Positions 1-6,072 of a stretch of DNA of 7,102 nucleotides are shown piece by piece. Positions within the stretch are counted from its first letter, which is position 1. Every line of letters begins with the position of its first letter. The position numbers and the translations under genes are program-made. Source of the stretch: Clostridia bacterium (GTDB lineage Bacteria > Bacillota > Clostridia > Oscillospirales > CAG-272); contig JAFTXB010000096.1 in assembly GCA_017461825.1 (NCBI GenBank), positions 1-7,102 on the forward strand, read 5' to 3'. The notes under the pieces are model-generated. The model was not told the DNA's origin. It saw nothing but the letters and a program-made list of their open reading frames with translations, and ran no database searches.

Positions 1-251
1 CCGAGGCAAATGCCATTATCGCCGCCCCACGCGAGCAGATGCTGGGTGCCACCATTTACATGGCGTGCATCAACGCCAAAACGGGCGAGCTGGAGCCCGG
101 CACCAACTCCTGCATGATGTGCAAGCGCTTGGTCATCAATGCGGGCATCACTACTTTGATCGTGCGTGACACCAAGGAGGATTACCGCGTGATCAATGTG
201 GAGGATTGGATCGAGGACGACGATTCTCTGTCGGGCATTTTCGGATATTGA
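1..251 (+). CDS. dCMP/cytidine deaminase family protein, C-terminal part
   Basis: This is the 3' part of a gene that begins before the window; the first complete codon is at base 3. The translation opens with EANAII, and the two bases before it fit the Ala of a zinc-site H-A-E motif, whose Glu is the catalytic proton shuttle. About 30 residues later NSCMMCK (bases 105-125) supplies the two zinc-binding cysteines (111-113 and 120-122) in C-x2-C spacing. The stretch LVINAGITTLIVRD that follows is typical of deoxycytidylate deaminases of the ComEB/T4 type. Such enzymes deaminate dCMP to dUMP in the cytosol to feed dTMP synthesis. The family is clear from these motifs. The exact substrate is inferred, because the N-terminus with the zinc-binding His is outside the window. 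The protein ends in an acidic tail, and the next gene starts 13 bases downstream. Confidence 0.85.
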   Translation, partial: EANAIIAAPREQMLGATIYMACINAKTGELEPGTNSCMMCKRLVINAGITTLIVRDTKEDYRVINVEDWIEDDDSLSGIFGY

Positions 252-264
252 AAGGATCACACCC

Positions 265-1029
265 ATGAAAAAATTCTTATCGCGCACCCTCCCCCTTTTG
301 CTGTGCGCAATGCTTTTTTTGACCGCATGCAACAAAGCACCCAAAATGACCTACACCGACGGTGTGTTCAAGGTTGACGGAATGGGTGTCAAATTTGAAG
401 CGGCCCCCGCCTATTACGAGGCAAAGGCGTACGCCGAGGCGCGCCCCGTGGCGCGTTTGGAGCAGGGCGAGATGGACGATCTGATCTTTTACGAGATCGA
501 CGGTGTCAGCCCCGAGAAGATGATCTCCTCGGCAAACCATGAGCTGTTTTGCGCCGTTGGAACCAAGCTCCCCGAGCTGTGGGAAATGTCGGTGACAAAG
601 GCTCATGTCTGCCAAACCGCAAGCGTAACATATTCGCTCGCAACAGTGGAAGGTGAGAAAGCACTTGCCTCTCTCATCGATCCTTATCAAAACGGAACCT
701 CTTTTTCGGCAAAGGAGATCGACGCAGGGCTGAAAAAAACCAAATATGACCTTAAATTTGAGTCGCCGCTCTATCCCGGTATCTACTACTGCCTTACCTA
801 CTGGCAATTTGAAAAGGATGTGTTGGTATATCAGGACATTGAGGATCCCAACAACTATGACGTGCTGTACCCCAATGTTACGCGGACAGTTGGACAGTAT
901 GAAGATGCCGAGGGCGGATATTACGTTGAATACAACTTTGGAAAATACCTTCTCCACAACCGCACCACGGGCATGTGTTGGGCGATCGGCGAGACCGTTG
1001 CTGCCCTTTTGGAGACACAGGAAAAATGA
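265..1029 (+). CDS. Predicted lipoprotein of unknown function
   Basis: This 254-residue protein was not assigned to a family. The start at 265 is chosen because GAAAGGA (250-256) lies 8 bases upstream and because it places a clean signal peptide at the N-terminus: MKK, then a hydrophobic run (residues 9-19), then the lipobox LTAC with the lipidated cysteine at residue 22. An in-frame ATG at 196 would put a polar extension before the signal and overlap the previous gene, so it is not used. After processing the protein should be tethered to the outer face of the membrane. The mature part is soluble, with no further membrane segment, rich in Tyr, Glu and Asp, with scattered cysteines. Its TGA overlaps the ATG of the phosphatase gene (ATGA at 1026-1029), so the two are probably translated from one message. 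A substrate-binding or sensor role is possible but not shown. Confidence 0.85.
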   Translation: MKKFLSRTLPLLLCAMLFLTACNKAPKMTYTDGVFKVDGMGVKFEAAPAYYEAKAYAEARPVARLEQGEMDDLIFYEIDGVSPEKMISSANHELFCAVGTKLPELWEMSVTKAHVCQTASVTYSLATVEGEKALASLIDPYQNGTSFSAKEIDAGLKKTKYDLKFESPLYPGIYYCLTYWQFEKDVLVYQDIEDPNNYDVLYPNVTRTVGQYEDAEGGYYVEYNFGKYLLHNRTTGMCWAIGETVAALLETQEK

Positions 1030-1535
1030 CGGTCTTACTGAAAGAAAAAGAAACGGTTTCCAAGCAAAAGGCAGCAAAAGAAGAGATCCGTACAGTCTGC
1101 TTTGTCTGCACGGGAAACACCTGCCGCTCACCCATGGCAGAAGCGGTTGCCAATGCCTTAGCTGTAAAAAACGGCAAAGCGCTTCGCGCGTTCAGTGCGG
1201 GGATATACGCTGCATCGGGCGATCCCATTGCCCAAAATGCCGTGCTCGCTTTGGAAAACGCGGAAATAAAACCGCTCCCCGACCGCGATTATCATACACA
1301 TACGGCGCACACGCTATGCGCGGAAGAAGCCGAACGCTATGACCTCCTCGTAGGACTGACCGACCGTCACGCAATGGAGCTGCTTTTGCGCTTTCCCGCA
1401 TTGGCAGAAAAGATCACTTGTATGACCCCCTCGGTCCCCGATCCGTACGGCGGGGATCTGAAGTGCTATGAGCAATGCCTTGAAAGTATTACAGAAGCCG
1501 TCAAAAAGCTACTGTTTTCGGAGATGGAAACATGA
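1026..1535 (+). CDS. Low-molecular-weight phosphatase, probably protein-arginine phosphatase (YwlE-like)
   Basis: This 169-residue protein is of the low-molecular-weight tyrosine phosphatase family. The P-loop is residues 28-34, C-T-G-N-T-C-R, followed by SPMAEA; Cys28 is the nucleophile and Arg34 binds phosphate. The general acid is Asp139 in PDPYGG. Between them, YDLLVGLTDRH (residues 105-115) matches the family core. The loop residue Thr32 is Ile or another larger residue in most tyrosine phosphatases of the family. In Bacillus YwlE the equivalent Thr is known to favour phosphoarginine, so removal of arginine phosphate from proteins is the inferred role. The protein has about 21 extra residues before the first strand compared with YwlE. 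No other in-frame start lies before the P-loop, so the extension appears real. It overlaps its upstream and downstream genes by 4 bp each, indicating translational coupling. A GGAG lies at 1011-1014. Confidence 0.88.
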   Translation: MTVLLKEKETVSKQKAAKEEIRTVCFVCTGNTCRSPMAEAVANALAVKNGKALRAFSAGIYAASGDPIAQNAVLALENAEIKPLPDRDYHTHTAHTLCAEEAERYDLLVGLTDRHAMELLLRFPALAEKITCMTPSVPDPYGGDLKCYEQCLESITEAVKKLLFSEMET

Positions 1536-1987
1536 CGTTGGATTATCAGCCGCAAAGAATCGACATAACACATCTGGAGGCAGTGGCAGGCTTGGAGGCT
1601 CTGTGCTTCTCCGAACCGTGGAGTGCCGAAGCCTTAAAGCTTCTCACCACCCCGGATGCGGTCGGCTACGTCTGTTTCTCCAACGGCAAGATAGCGGCAT
1701 ACGGCGGTATGCTTTATGCCCCTTTTGAGGGACAGATCACCAACATTGCCGTTCACCCCAAGGCAAGACGGCAGGGTTTTGGACGTGCGGTTTTGAATGC
1801 TTTGATCCGCAACGCACAGGAGTGCGACCTGGAGCAGATCGCGCTTGAGGTGCGAGCCTCCAACGCCGCGGCGATCGGACTTTATGAAAAAGCAGGCTTT
1901 TTTGTTGCGGGCAAACGAAAGAATTTTTACAAAAACCCCGCCGAGGATGCCCTCGTTATGCTGAAATCATTGAAAGAAGACAAATAG
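1532..1987 (+). CDS. rimI: Ribosomal protein S18-alanine N-acetyltransferase RimI
   Basis: This 151-residue single-domain GNAT acetyltransferase has the usual RimI length. The acetyl-CoA pyrophosphate-binding motif is RRQGFG (residues 79-84), preceded by the strand ITNIAVHP. The C-terminal half carries ALEVRASNAAAIGLYEKAGF, the hallmark of RimI-type enzymes, and ends with NPAEDALVM, which holds the acidic residues typical of this group. The known reaction is transfer of acetyl from acetyl-CoA to the N-terminal alanine of ribosomal protein S18. Some bacterial homologues act more broadly on N-termini or lysines. The start is the ATG inside an ATGA overlap with the phosphatase gene, and tsaD follows after a 3-base gap. 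RimI beside TsaD is a common bacterial arrangement and supports the name. TsaB and TsaE, which often accompany the pair, are not in this window. Confidence 0.9.
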   Translation: MTLDYQPQRIDITHLEAVAGLEALCFSEPWSAEALKLLTTPDAVGYVCFSNGKIAAYGGMLYAPFEGQITNIAVHPKARRQGFGRAVLNALIRNAQECDLEQIALEVRASNAAAIGLYEKAGFFVAGKRKNFYKNPAEDALVMLKSLKEDK

Positions 1988-1990
1988 AAA

Positions 1991-3001
1991 ATGTATATTT
2001 TGGGAATGGAATCCTCCTGCGACGAAACCTCTGCCGCAGTGGTGGAAATGAGCGATAACGCGCGTGTTATCCGCTCCAATATCGTTGCGTCGCAAATCGA
2101 AACCCACCGTCTCTACGGCGGCGTGGTTCCCGAAATTGCCAGCCGCGCGCATATTGAAGCGATCTCAAGAATCACCTACGAGGCACTTGACACGGCAGGC
2201 ATTGGGGTAAAAGATCTCGGTGCCATTGCCGTCACCTCGCATCCCGGGCTGATCGGGGCGTTGCTCGTCGGTGTCAATTTTGCAAAATCCATGGCATACT
2301 CACGCGGGATCCCGCTGGTTGCCGTCAATCATATCCACGGTCATGTTGCGGCGGCATATCTGTCGCAAAAGGATTTAAAGCCGCCTTTTTTGGCACTTGT
2401 GGTGTCGGGCGGACACACCTCCTTTTATCAAGTGGACGATTATACAAGCTTTCGCGAGATCGGTGGCACGCGCGACGATGCGGCAGGGGAAGCATTTGAC
2501 AAGATCGGGCGCGTGATAGGGTTACCCTACCCCGGCGGTGCCGCACTCGATAAGCTGGCATACGAAGGCGATCCAAACGCTATCAGGCTCCCCTCTCCCG
2601 CCCTTATGGGTGACACGCTTGATTTTTCATTCAGCGGAATCAAAACAGCAACGCTCAATTATCTCAACGGCATGACGCAACGCGGCGAGGAGATCAACCG
2701 CGCAAACGTGGCGGCATCCTATACGCAGGGTATCGTTGGCGCGATCGTTAAAAAGACCGAACAAGCCCTTAAACAAACCCAAACGAAAACCTTGGTGCTG
2801 GCTGGCGGTGTTGCCGCAAACTCGCATTTGAGAGCCGCACTTGAACGGCTTTGTGCCGACTGCGGGGTATGGCTTGCCATGCCCGACCGCTCGCTTTGCG
2901 GAGACAACGGCGCTATGATAGCCGCCGCGGGATATTTTGAGTTCCAAAAGGGAAATTTTGCGGGTACGGATCTCAATGCGTCGGCTTGCGACGATCTGTA
3001 A
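1991..3001 (+). CDS. tsaD: tRNA N6-adenosine threonylcarbamoyltransferase TsaD
   Basis: This is a full-length TsaD (formerly Gcp) of 336 residues, the normal family length. It transfers the threonylcarbamoyl group from threonylcarbamoyl-AMP to A37 of ANN-decoding tRNAs, working in the cytosol with TsaB and TsaE. The N-terminal ASKHA signature is LGMESSCDETSAA (residues 4-16). The metal site is HIHGH (His114 and His118) plus Asp305 in CGDNGAM. The nucleotide-binding segments SGGHT (139-143), GEAFDK (166-171) and AGGVAANS (271-278) are all intact. RLYGGVVPEIASRAH (40-54) is the usual substrate-side motif. The ATG lies 3 bases after the rimI stop, with only a purine-rich GAAAGAAGA (1973-1981) upstream, so translation probably depends on coupling. 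A weak terminator and then the DnaA-box cluster follow directly after the gene. Confidence 0.97.
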   Translation: MYILGMESSCDETSAAVVEMSDNARVIRSNIVASQIETHRLYGGVVPEIASRAHIEAISRITYEALDTAGIGVKDLGAIAVTSHPGLIGALLVGVNFAKSMAYSRGIPLVAVNHIHGHVAAAYLSQKDLKPPFLALVVSGGHTSFYQVDDYTSFREIGGTRDDAAGEAFDKIGRVIGLPYPGGAALDKLAYEGDPNAIRLPSPALMGDTLDFSFSGIKTATLNYLNGMTQRGEEINRANVAASYTQGIVGAIVKKTEQALKQTQTKTLVLAGGVAANSHLRAALERLCADCGVWLAMPDRSLCGDNGAMIAAAGYFEFQKGNFAGTDLNASACDDL

Positions 3002-3006
3002 AATTG

Positions 3007-3032
3007 AATTCGTCATTTTTTACGAATTTTTT
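3007..3032 (+). terminator. Weak AT-rich intrinsic terminator after tsaD
   Basis: A perfect 7-bp inverted repeat, AATTCGT (3007-3013) and ACGAATT (3022-3028), has an 8-base T-rich loop and runs into T3027-3032. It starts 5 bases after the tsaD stop. Position and shape fit an intrinsic terminator of the upstream cluster, but the stem has only two G-C pairs, so read-through into rex is plausible. Confidence 0.45.
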
Positions 3033-3062
3033 CCCAAAAAGCGATAAAAGTGCCTGTTCCAC

Positions 3063-3217
3063 TTTTCCACAGAACTTTTCCACAAGCTGTGGAAAACAAT
3101 TAAAACAATTGTCGAACAAGGTCAAAAAAAGGGGGATAACCGCGTCAAGCCCCCCTTCTATTGTGGAAAACCCTGTTGAAAATGTTGAAAACTTTCCCAA
3201 GAACCGGGTGTGGAAAA
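3063..3217. promoter_or_regulatory. DnaA-box cluster between tsaD and rex
   Basis: Five exact copies of TTTTCCACA, which fits the bacterial DnaA-box pattern TTWTNCACA, lie in 155 bases. On the + strand they are at 3063-3071 and 3076-3084; on the - strand at 3088-3096, 3162-3170 and 3209-3217. Boxes two and three form a perfect inverted pair separated by only 3 bases. Two further - strand copies with one mismatch (TGTTGAAAA) abut each other at 3174-3182 and 3183-3191. DnaA is the replication initiator and also a transcription factor. The cluster sits between tsaD and an operon carrying two helicase-loading genes, so DnaA titration, local regulation of that operon, or both are the likely roles. 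It is unlikely to be the main origin, because dnaA and dnaN are not next to it. Confidence 0.8.
3093..3110 (+). repeat. Perfect tandem 9-mer AAAACAATT x2
   Basis: AAAACAATT occurs twice without a gap, at 3093-3101 and 3102-3110. It overlaps the end of the third DnaA box and continues into GT, which also creates an inverted repeat ACAATT-N5-AATTGT (3096-3112). It could be an AT-rich easily opened segment beside the boxes or a binding site for another protein; neither is shown. Confidence 0.6.
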
Positions 3218-3285
3218 CCGTTTAAGCTTGAGGAAACAACATTGAATCACGCCAAAGAAACTTCGTCAAAATAAACAAAATCCAT

Positions 3286-3294
3286 GGAAAGGAA
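3286..3294 (+). promoter_or_regulatory. Ribosome binding site that sets the rex start
   Basis: GGAAAGGAA includes AAAGGA at 3288-3293. It is 9 bases before ATG 3303, a good spacing, but only 3 bases before the in-frame TTG at 3297. The ATG is therefore preferred as the rex start. Confidence 0.7.
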
Positions 3295-3302
3295 TCTTGA
3301 AA

Positions 3303-3998
3303 ATGGATCACGACAACACCCGAAATCTTATAAGGCAGACCGCGCCGACCCCCACGGAGCATCCCAATGTTTCCCCGGCGGTCATTCGCCGTCTGCCCCG
3401 CTATTTTCGCTATCTCAGAGAGCTGATCCGGCAGGGAAAGCTGCGTATCAGCTCGGGCGAGCTTTCAAGGCTTATGGGCGTGACAGCATCGCAGATCAGA
3501 CAAGACCTCAACTGTTTTGGCGGCTTTGGTCAGCAGGGATACGGATATAACGTAAACTTCCTTTATGAAAACATTTGCGAGCTACTCGGCGTTGATGCGG
3601 GTCTGCAAGCAATCATTATCGGTGCGGGCGACCTCGGCCGCGCTTTGGTAAGAGCACCTATGTTTGAAAAACGCGGCGTTAATATCGTTTCGATGTTTGA
3701 CGTTGATCCCGCACTGATCGGCCGTACGGTTGGCGGTGTTTTGATCCGTAACATGACCGAGCTGGAAAGATTTTGCTCGGAGATCTCGGTTGACATGGCA
3801 GTGCTGACCCTTCCCAAGGATCGTGCGGCGGAGGAGGCCGAGCGTCTTGTAGCATGCGGCATTCGCGGGCTTTGGAACTTTACGGGTAAGGAATTGGAAT
3901 TTGAAGATTCAAAGGTTGCGGTGGAAAACGTCCACCTCGGCGACTCTTTGATGATCCTCAATTACAAGCTCTGTGAAAACACAGACGACAAGGACTGA
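3303..3998 (+). CDS. rex: Redox-sensing transcriptional repressor Rex
   Basis: This 231-residue protein is a complete Rex repressor. Rex binds operator DNA when NAD+ is high and is released by NADH, so fermentation and reoxidation genes are induced when NADH builds up. The N-terminal winged helix covers about residues 24-85, with SSGELSRLMGVTASQIRQDL (50-69) as the recognition region and CFGGFGQQGYGYNV (71-84) as the signature wing. The Rossmann domain begins with IIIGAGDLGRAL (104-115), whose G-x-G-x-x-G binds the dinucleotide. Asp133 in FDVDP follows the second strand, the usual place for the acidic residue that selects NAD(H). The C-terminal helix NVHLGDSLMILNY (209-221) resembles the domain-swapped dimer helix. 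It is the first gene after the DnaA-box cluster, and the DnaD-type gene starts 10 bases after its stop, so the two are probably cotranscribed. No convincing Rex operator was found upstream. Confidence 0.95.
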   Translation: MDHDNTRNLIRQTAPTPTEHPNVSPAVIRRLPRYFRYLRELIRQGKLRISSGELSRLMGVTASQIRQDLNCFGGFGQQGYGYNVNFLYENICELLGVDAGLQAIIIGAGDLGRALVRAPMFEKRGVNIVSMFDVDPALIGRTVGGVLIRNMTELERFCSEISVDMAVLTLPKDRAAEEAERLVACGIRGLWNFTGKELEFEDSKVAVENVHLGDSLMILNYKLCENTDDKD

Positions 3999-4008
3999 AG
4001 GTAACAGA

Positions 4009-5007
4009 ATGAATTGGAACTATGGAAACGCGGTGCTAACTCTCCCCGCATCGGTCTTAAGCAATAGCGATGCAACGGCAGAGCAATTTCGCATCTTACT
4101 GTGGCTAGCCTCCGATTTAACCCTCTCGAAAAAGCCCGCACAGCTTGCAAAATTGGCTGACTGCACACAAAAAGAGATCAAAGCGGCTCTTGCTTTTTGG
4201 GAAGCAAATGGCGTACTGATTTCCGACGGCTCGATGGTAGCGACGGTGGCGAAACCTTTGGATAAAAGTGCCACCGATCACTTCCCCAAGCCCCCAAAAA
4301 AGCCGTTACAACGCGCCGACGAACTGCCAAAATATACAATATCAGAACTCAATGATTTTTTAGAAAAAAGAGAGAATATTCGCACTCTGGTTGATGAGGC
4401 TCAACAGCTTTTAGGAAAAATGTTTAATCCTAATGATTTAAACATTTTGATAGGTCTGCTAGATTATTTATGCCTTAGCGAAGAAAGCATATTAATTCTT
4501 ATAGCATATTGCCAAAGAATTGACAAAAAAAGTATGCGATATGTCGAAATATTGGCTCATGCTATGGTTGCAAAAAATCTTACCGATCCAGCTGATTTAG
4601 AAGAAGAAATTAAATTTTTAGAAACAATAAAGCATTTTGAAAAAAAAGTACGCCAACTTTTTGGAATTGGCAATCGAGAGTTTATCACAAAAGAGAAAAA
4701 CTTTTTGCGCGCATGGGTCGAATTTGGCTACGGCATTGACGTTGTAACAAAAGCCTATGAAATGACGGTAAACGCCACCAACGAGCCCTCCATGCCCTAT
4801 GCAAACTCGATCATTGAGCGTTGGCATGCCAACGGACTGCACACGCTTGAAGAGATCGAGCGCGCCGAGGCCGAGCAAAAAGAGAAAAAAGCCAATAAAA
4901 AAGACGGCAAGCCCGTGGGCACCGTTCTTGGGAACAGCTTTGACACCGATGACTTTTTTGAAGCGGCTATGCGGCGCAGCTTTGCGAATTCCGACGGAAA
5001 CAACTAA
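4009..5007 (+). CDS. DnaD-domain replication initiation protein with two DnaB_2-type domains
   Basis: This 332-residue protein resembles Firmicutes DnaD/DnaB primosome proteins, which help open origins and load the replicative helicase. ATG 4009 is chosen because GAAGG (3997-4001) lies 7 bases upstream; a GTG at 3973 would overlap rex. Residues 1-90 look like a winged-helix DnaD N-domain. A proline- and lysine-rich linker (91-105) follows. Residues about 112-202 form a first DnaB_2-like helical domain, and residues about 210-285 a second. The second ends in the signature YANSIIERW (264-272) plus HANGLHTLEE. At the equivalent place the first has RYVEILAHAM, with Met186 where Trp is expected. 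A charged coiled tail (281-300) leads to an acidic-aromatic end, FDTDDFFEAA (311-320), which may contact a partner. Bases 4321-4680 are about 31% GC against 42-55% in flanking rows. The helicase loader gene follows 36 bases downstream. Confidence 0.88.
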   Translation: MNWNYGNAVLTLPASVLSNSDATAEQFRILLWLASDLTLSKKPAQLAKLADCTQKEIKAALAFWEANGVLISDGSMVATVAKPLDKSATDHFPKPPKKPLQRADELPKYTISELNDFLEKRENIRTLVDEAQQLLGKMFNPNDLNILIGLLDYLCLSEESILILIAYCQRIDKKSMRYVEILAHAMVAKNLTDPADLEEEIKFLETIKHFEKKVRQLFGIGNREFITKEKNFLRAWVEFGYGIDVVTKAYEMTVNATNEPSMPYANSIIERWHANGLHTLEEIERAEAEQKEKKANKKDGKPVGTVLGNSFDTDDFFEAAMRRSFANSDGNN

Positions 5008-5043
5008 GCAACCGACACGCTCTGAAAGGAGAACGACCACACA

Positions 5044-6030
5044 ATGGGTTATAACAAGGAAAATTATAAACGGATACGCACCGAATATGAAACAAAAACC
5101 TTTCGGGCTCGGGAAGAAGCAGAAGCACGCCGTGCCGAGCTTTACAGCGCGATTCCACAGCTGAAAGCATTAGACGACCGTCTTTCGGCGTTTGGGCTTC
5201 GCATCATGCAAGCGGCGCTTCACAGCGGAGATACCGCCGCCGAAATTGCAAAGCTACGAACGGAAAACGAGCGTGTCTGCCGTGAGCGTGCCGATCTGTT
5301 GCGCAAAAACGGTTACCCCGCCGATTACACGGAACCACGGTATGAATGTGACAAATGTCATGATACGGGGTATGTGGGGATCCATATGTGTTCCTGCATG
5401 CGCAAAAGGCTCACCGAAGCGGGAATGGCGTCCTCGGGGCTTTCGGGGTTGATGAATAAGCAATCGTTTGAAAACTTTTCGCTCGACTACTATCGAAACG
5501 ATCTCAAAGAGCTTGCGCTTATGAGAAGTAATTTTGAAAACGTCAAGCATTACGCCGAGGCTTTTGCGATAAAGCCCGACGCGCCGCAACCCGAAAGCCT
5601 GCTTTTTCTCGGCGGCACGGGCTTGGGCAAAACGCACCTCTCCACGGCGGTGGCTCGTCGGGTCATTGAGCGCGGATATGACGTTTACTACAACAGCGCA
5701 GTTGGGATGATATCTGATTTTGAGTTCCGTCGATTTGGAAACGGCGTGGCACAAAGTGACGGTGACAACACGGCGCGATATACCGAATGTGATCTGCTCA
5801 TTATTGACGATCTCGGCACAGAAGTGGTCAATCAGTTTACGCTCTCCTGCCTCTATCACGTTCTGAATACGCGTCTCAATCTTGGAAAGCCTACATTGAT
5901 CAGCACCAATCTGACCTCGGCAGAGCTTCGCAAAACCTACAGCGACCGCATCACCAGCCGACTGATGGGCGAGTTCACCCTTGTTCCCTTCTATGGCACC
6001 GATATCAGAAAACAAAAATTGCAGAAATAA
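5044..6030 (+). CDS. Helicase loader, DnaC/DnaI-type AAA+ ATPase with zinc motif
   Basis: This 328-residue AAA+ ATPase is of the DnaC/DnaI/IstB group. Such proteins bind the replicative DNA helicase and place it on single-stranded DNA at the origin or at stalled forks. The N-terminal 90 residues are charged and helical, likely coiled coil. A zinc site follows: C102-x2-C105 and C116-x-C118, as in Bacillus DnaI. The ATPase core shows Walker A GGTGLGKTH (190-198), Walker B LLIIDD (251-256), sensor-1 LISTNLT (285-291), and DRITSRL (301-307) with the arginine-finger region. AAAGGAG (5025-5031) lies 12 bases before the ATG. Gene order after a DnaD-type protein strongly favours a replication loader over the transposon helper IstB, and no transposase gene is present. 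A strong hairpin begins one base after the stop codon. Confidence 0.93.
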   Translation: MGYNKENYKRIRTEYETKTFRAREEAEARRAELYSAIPQLKALDDRLSAFGLRIMQAALHSGDTAAEIAKLRTENERVCRERADLLRKNGYPADYTEPRYECDKCHDTGYVGIHMCSCMRKRLTEAGMASSGLSGLMNKQSFENFSLDYYRNDLKELALMRSNFENVKHYAEAFAIKPDAPQPESLLFLGGTGLGKTHLSTAVARRVIERGYDVYYNSAVGMISDFEFRRFGNGVAQSDGDNTARYTECDLLIIDDLGTEVVNQFTLSCLYHVLNTRLNLGKPTLISTNLTSAELRKTYSDRITSRLMGEFTLVPFYGTDIRKQKLQK

Positions 6031-6072
6031 TACAACGGGGTTGCCTTACATTCAGCAGGCACCCCCGTTGTA
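6031..6072. terminator. Strong hairpin after dnaC-type gene, probable bidirectional terminator
   Basis: TACAACGGGG (6031-6040) and TGCC (6042-6045) pair with GGCA (6058-6061) and CCCCGTTGTA (6063-6072). This gives a 14-bp stem with one T/C mismatch and a 12-base loop. On the + strand the bases after it (TGTATATAG) are not T-rich. On the - strand the stem runs into TTATTTCTGCAATTTTTG, a better though interrupted T-tract. It could end both the loader gene message and a leftward RNA. Confidence 0.65.

Noticed and set aside
277..1131. 284-residue - strand frame opposite the lipoprotein gene
   Set aside because: It is a shadow of a well-supported + strand gene with a signal peptide, and it has Cys-rich, low-sense composition.
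3096..3112. ACAATT-N5-AATTGT as a Rex operator
   Set aside because: Rex sites usually read TTGTTAA-N4-TTAACAA or a close variant. The arms here differ, and the symmetry comes from the tandem AAAACAATT repeat.
3129..3157. AAGGGGG ... CCCCCTT as a terminator
   Set aside because: The 15-base loop is long and no T-run follows on the + strand. On the - strand a T-run follows, but no leftward gene ends there.
3063..3217. Main chromosomal origin oriC
   Set aside because: dnaA, dnaN or rpmH are not adjacent, and the flanks are tsaD and rex. A secondary DnaA-binding cluster is the simpler reading.
2973..3225. Frames on both strands through the tsaD-rex gap
   Set aside because: They are made by repeated DnaA-box sequence and lack start signals; the region is better read as regulatory.
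3242..3272. TTGAAT with CAAAAT as the rex promoter
   Set aside because: Only four of six bases match in each box and the spacer is 19, so it cannot be told from background. The real promoter may lie among the DnaA boxes.
3297..3299. TTG as the rex start codon
   Set aside because: It lies only 3 bases after the Shine-Dalgarno sequence; ATG 3303 has normal spacing.
5254..6015. 253-residue - strand frame opposite the helicase loader
   Set aside because: The + strand protein carries zinc, Walker A, Walker B and sensor motifs; the antisense frame has none.
5044..6030. IS21-type transposon helper IstB
   Set aside because: There is no istA partner or terminal inverted repeats, and a DnaD-type gene lies immediately upstream, which points to a replication helicase loader.
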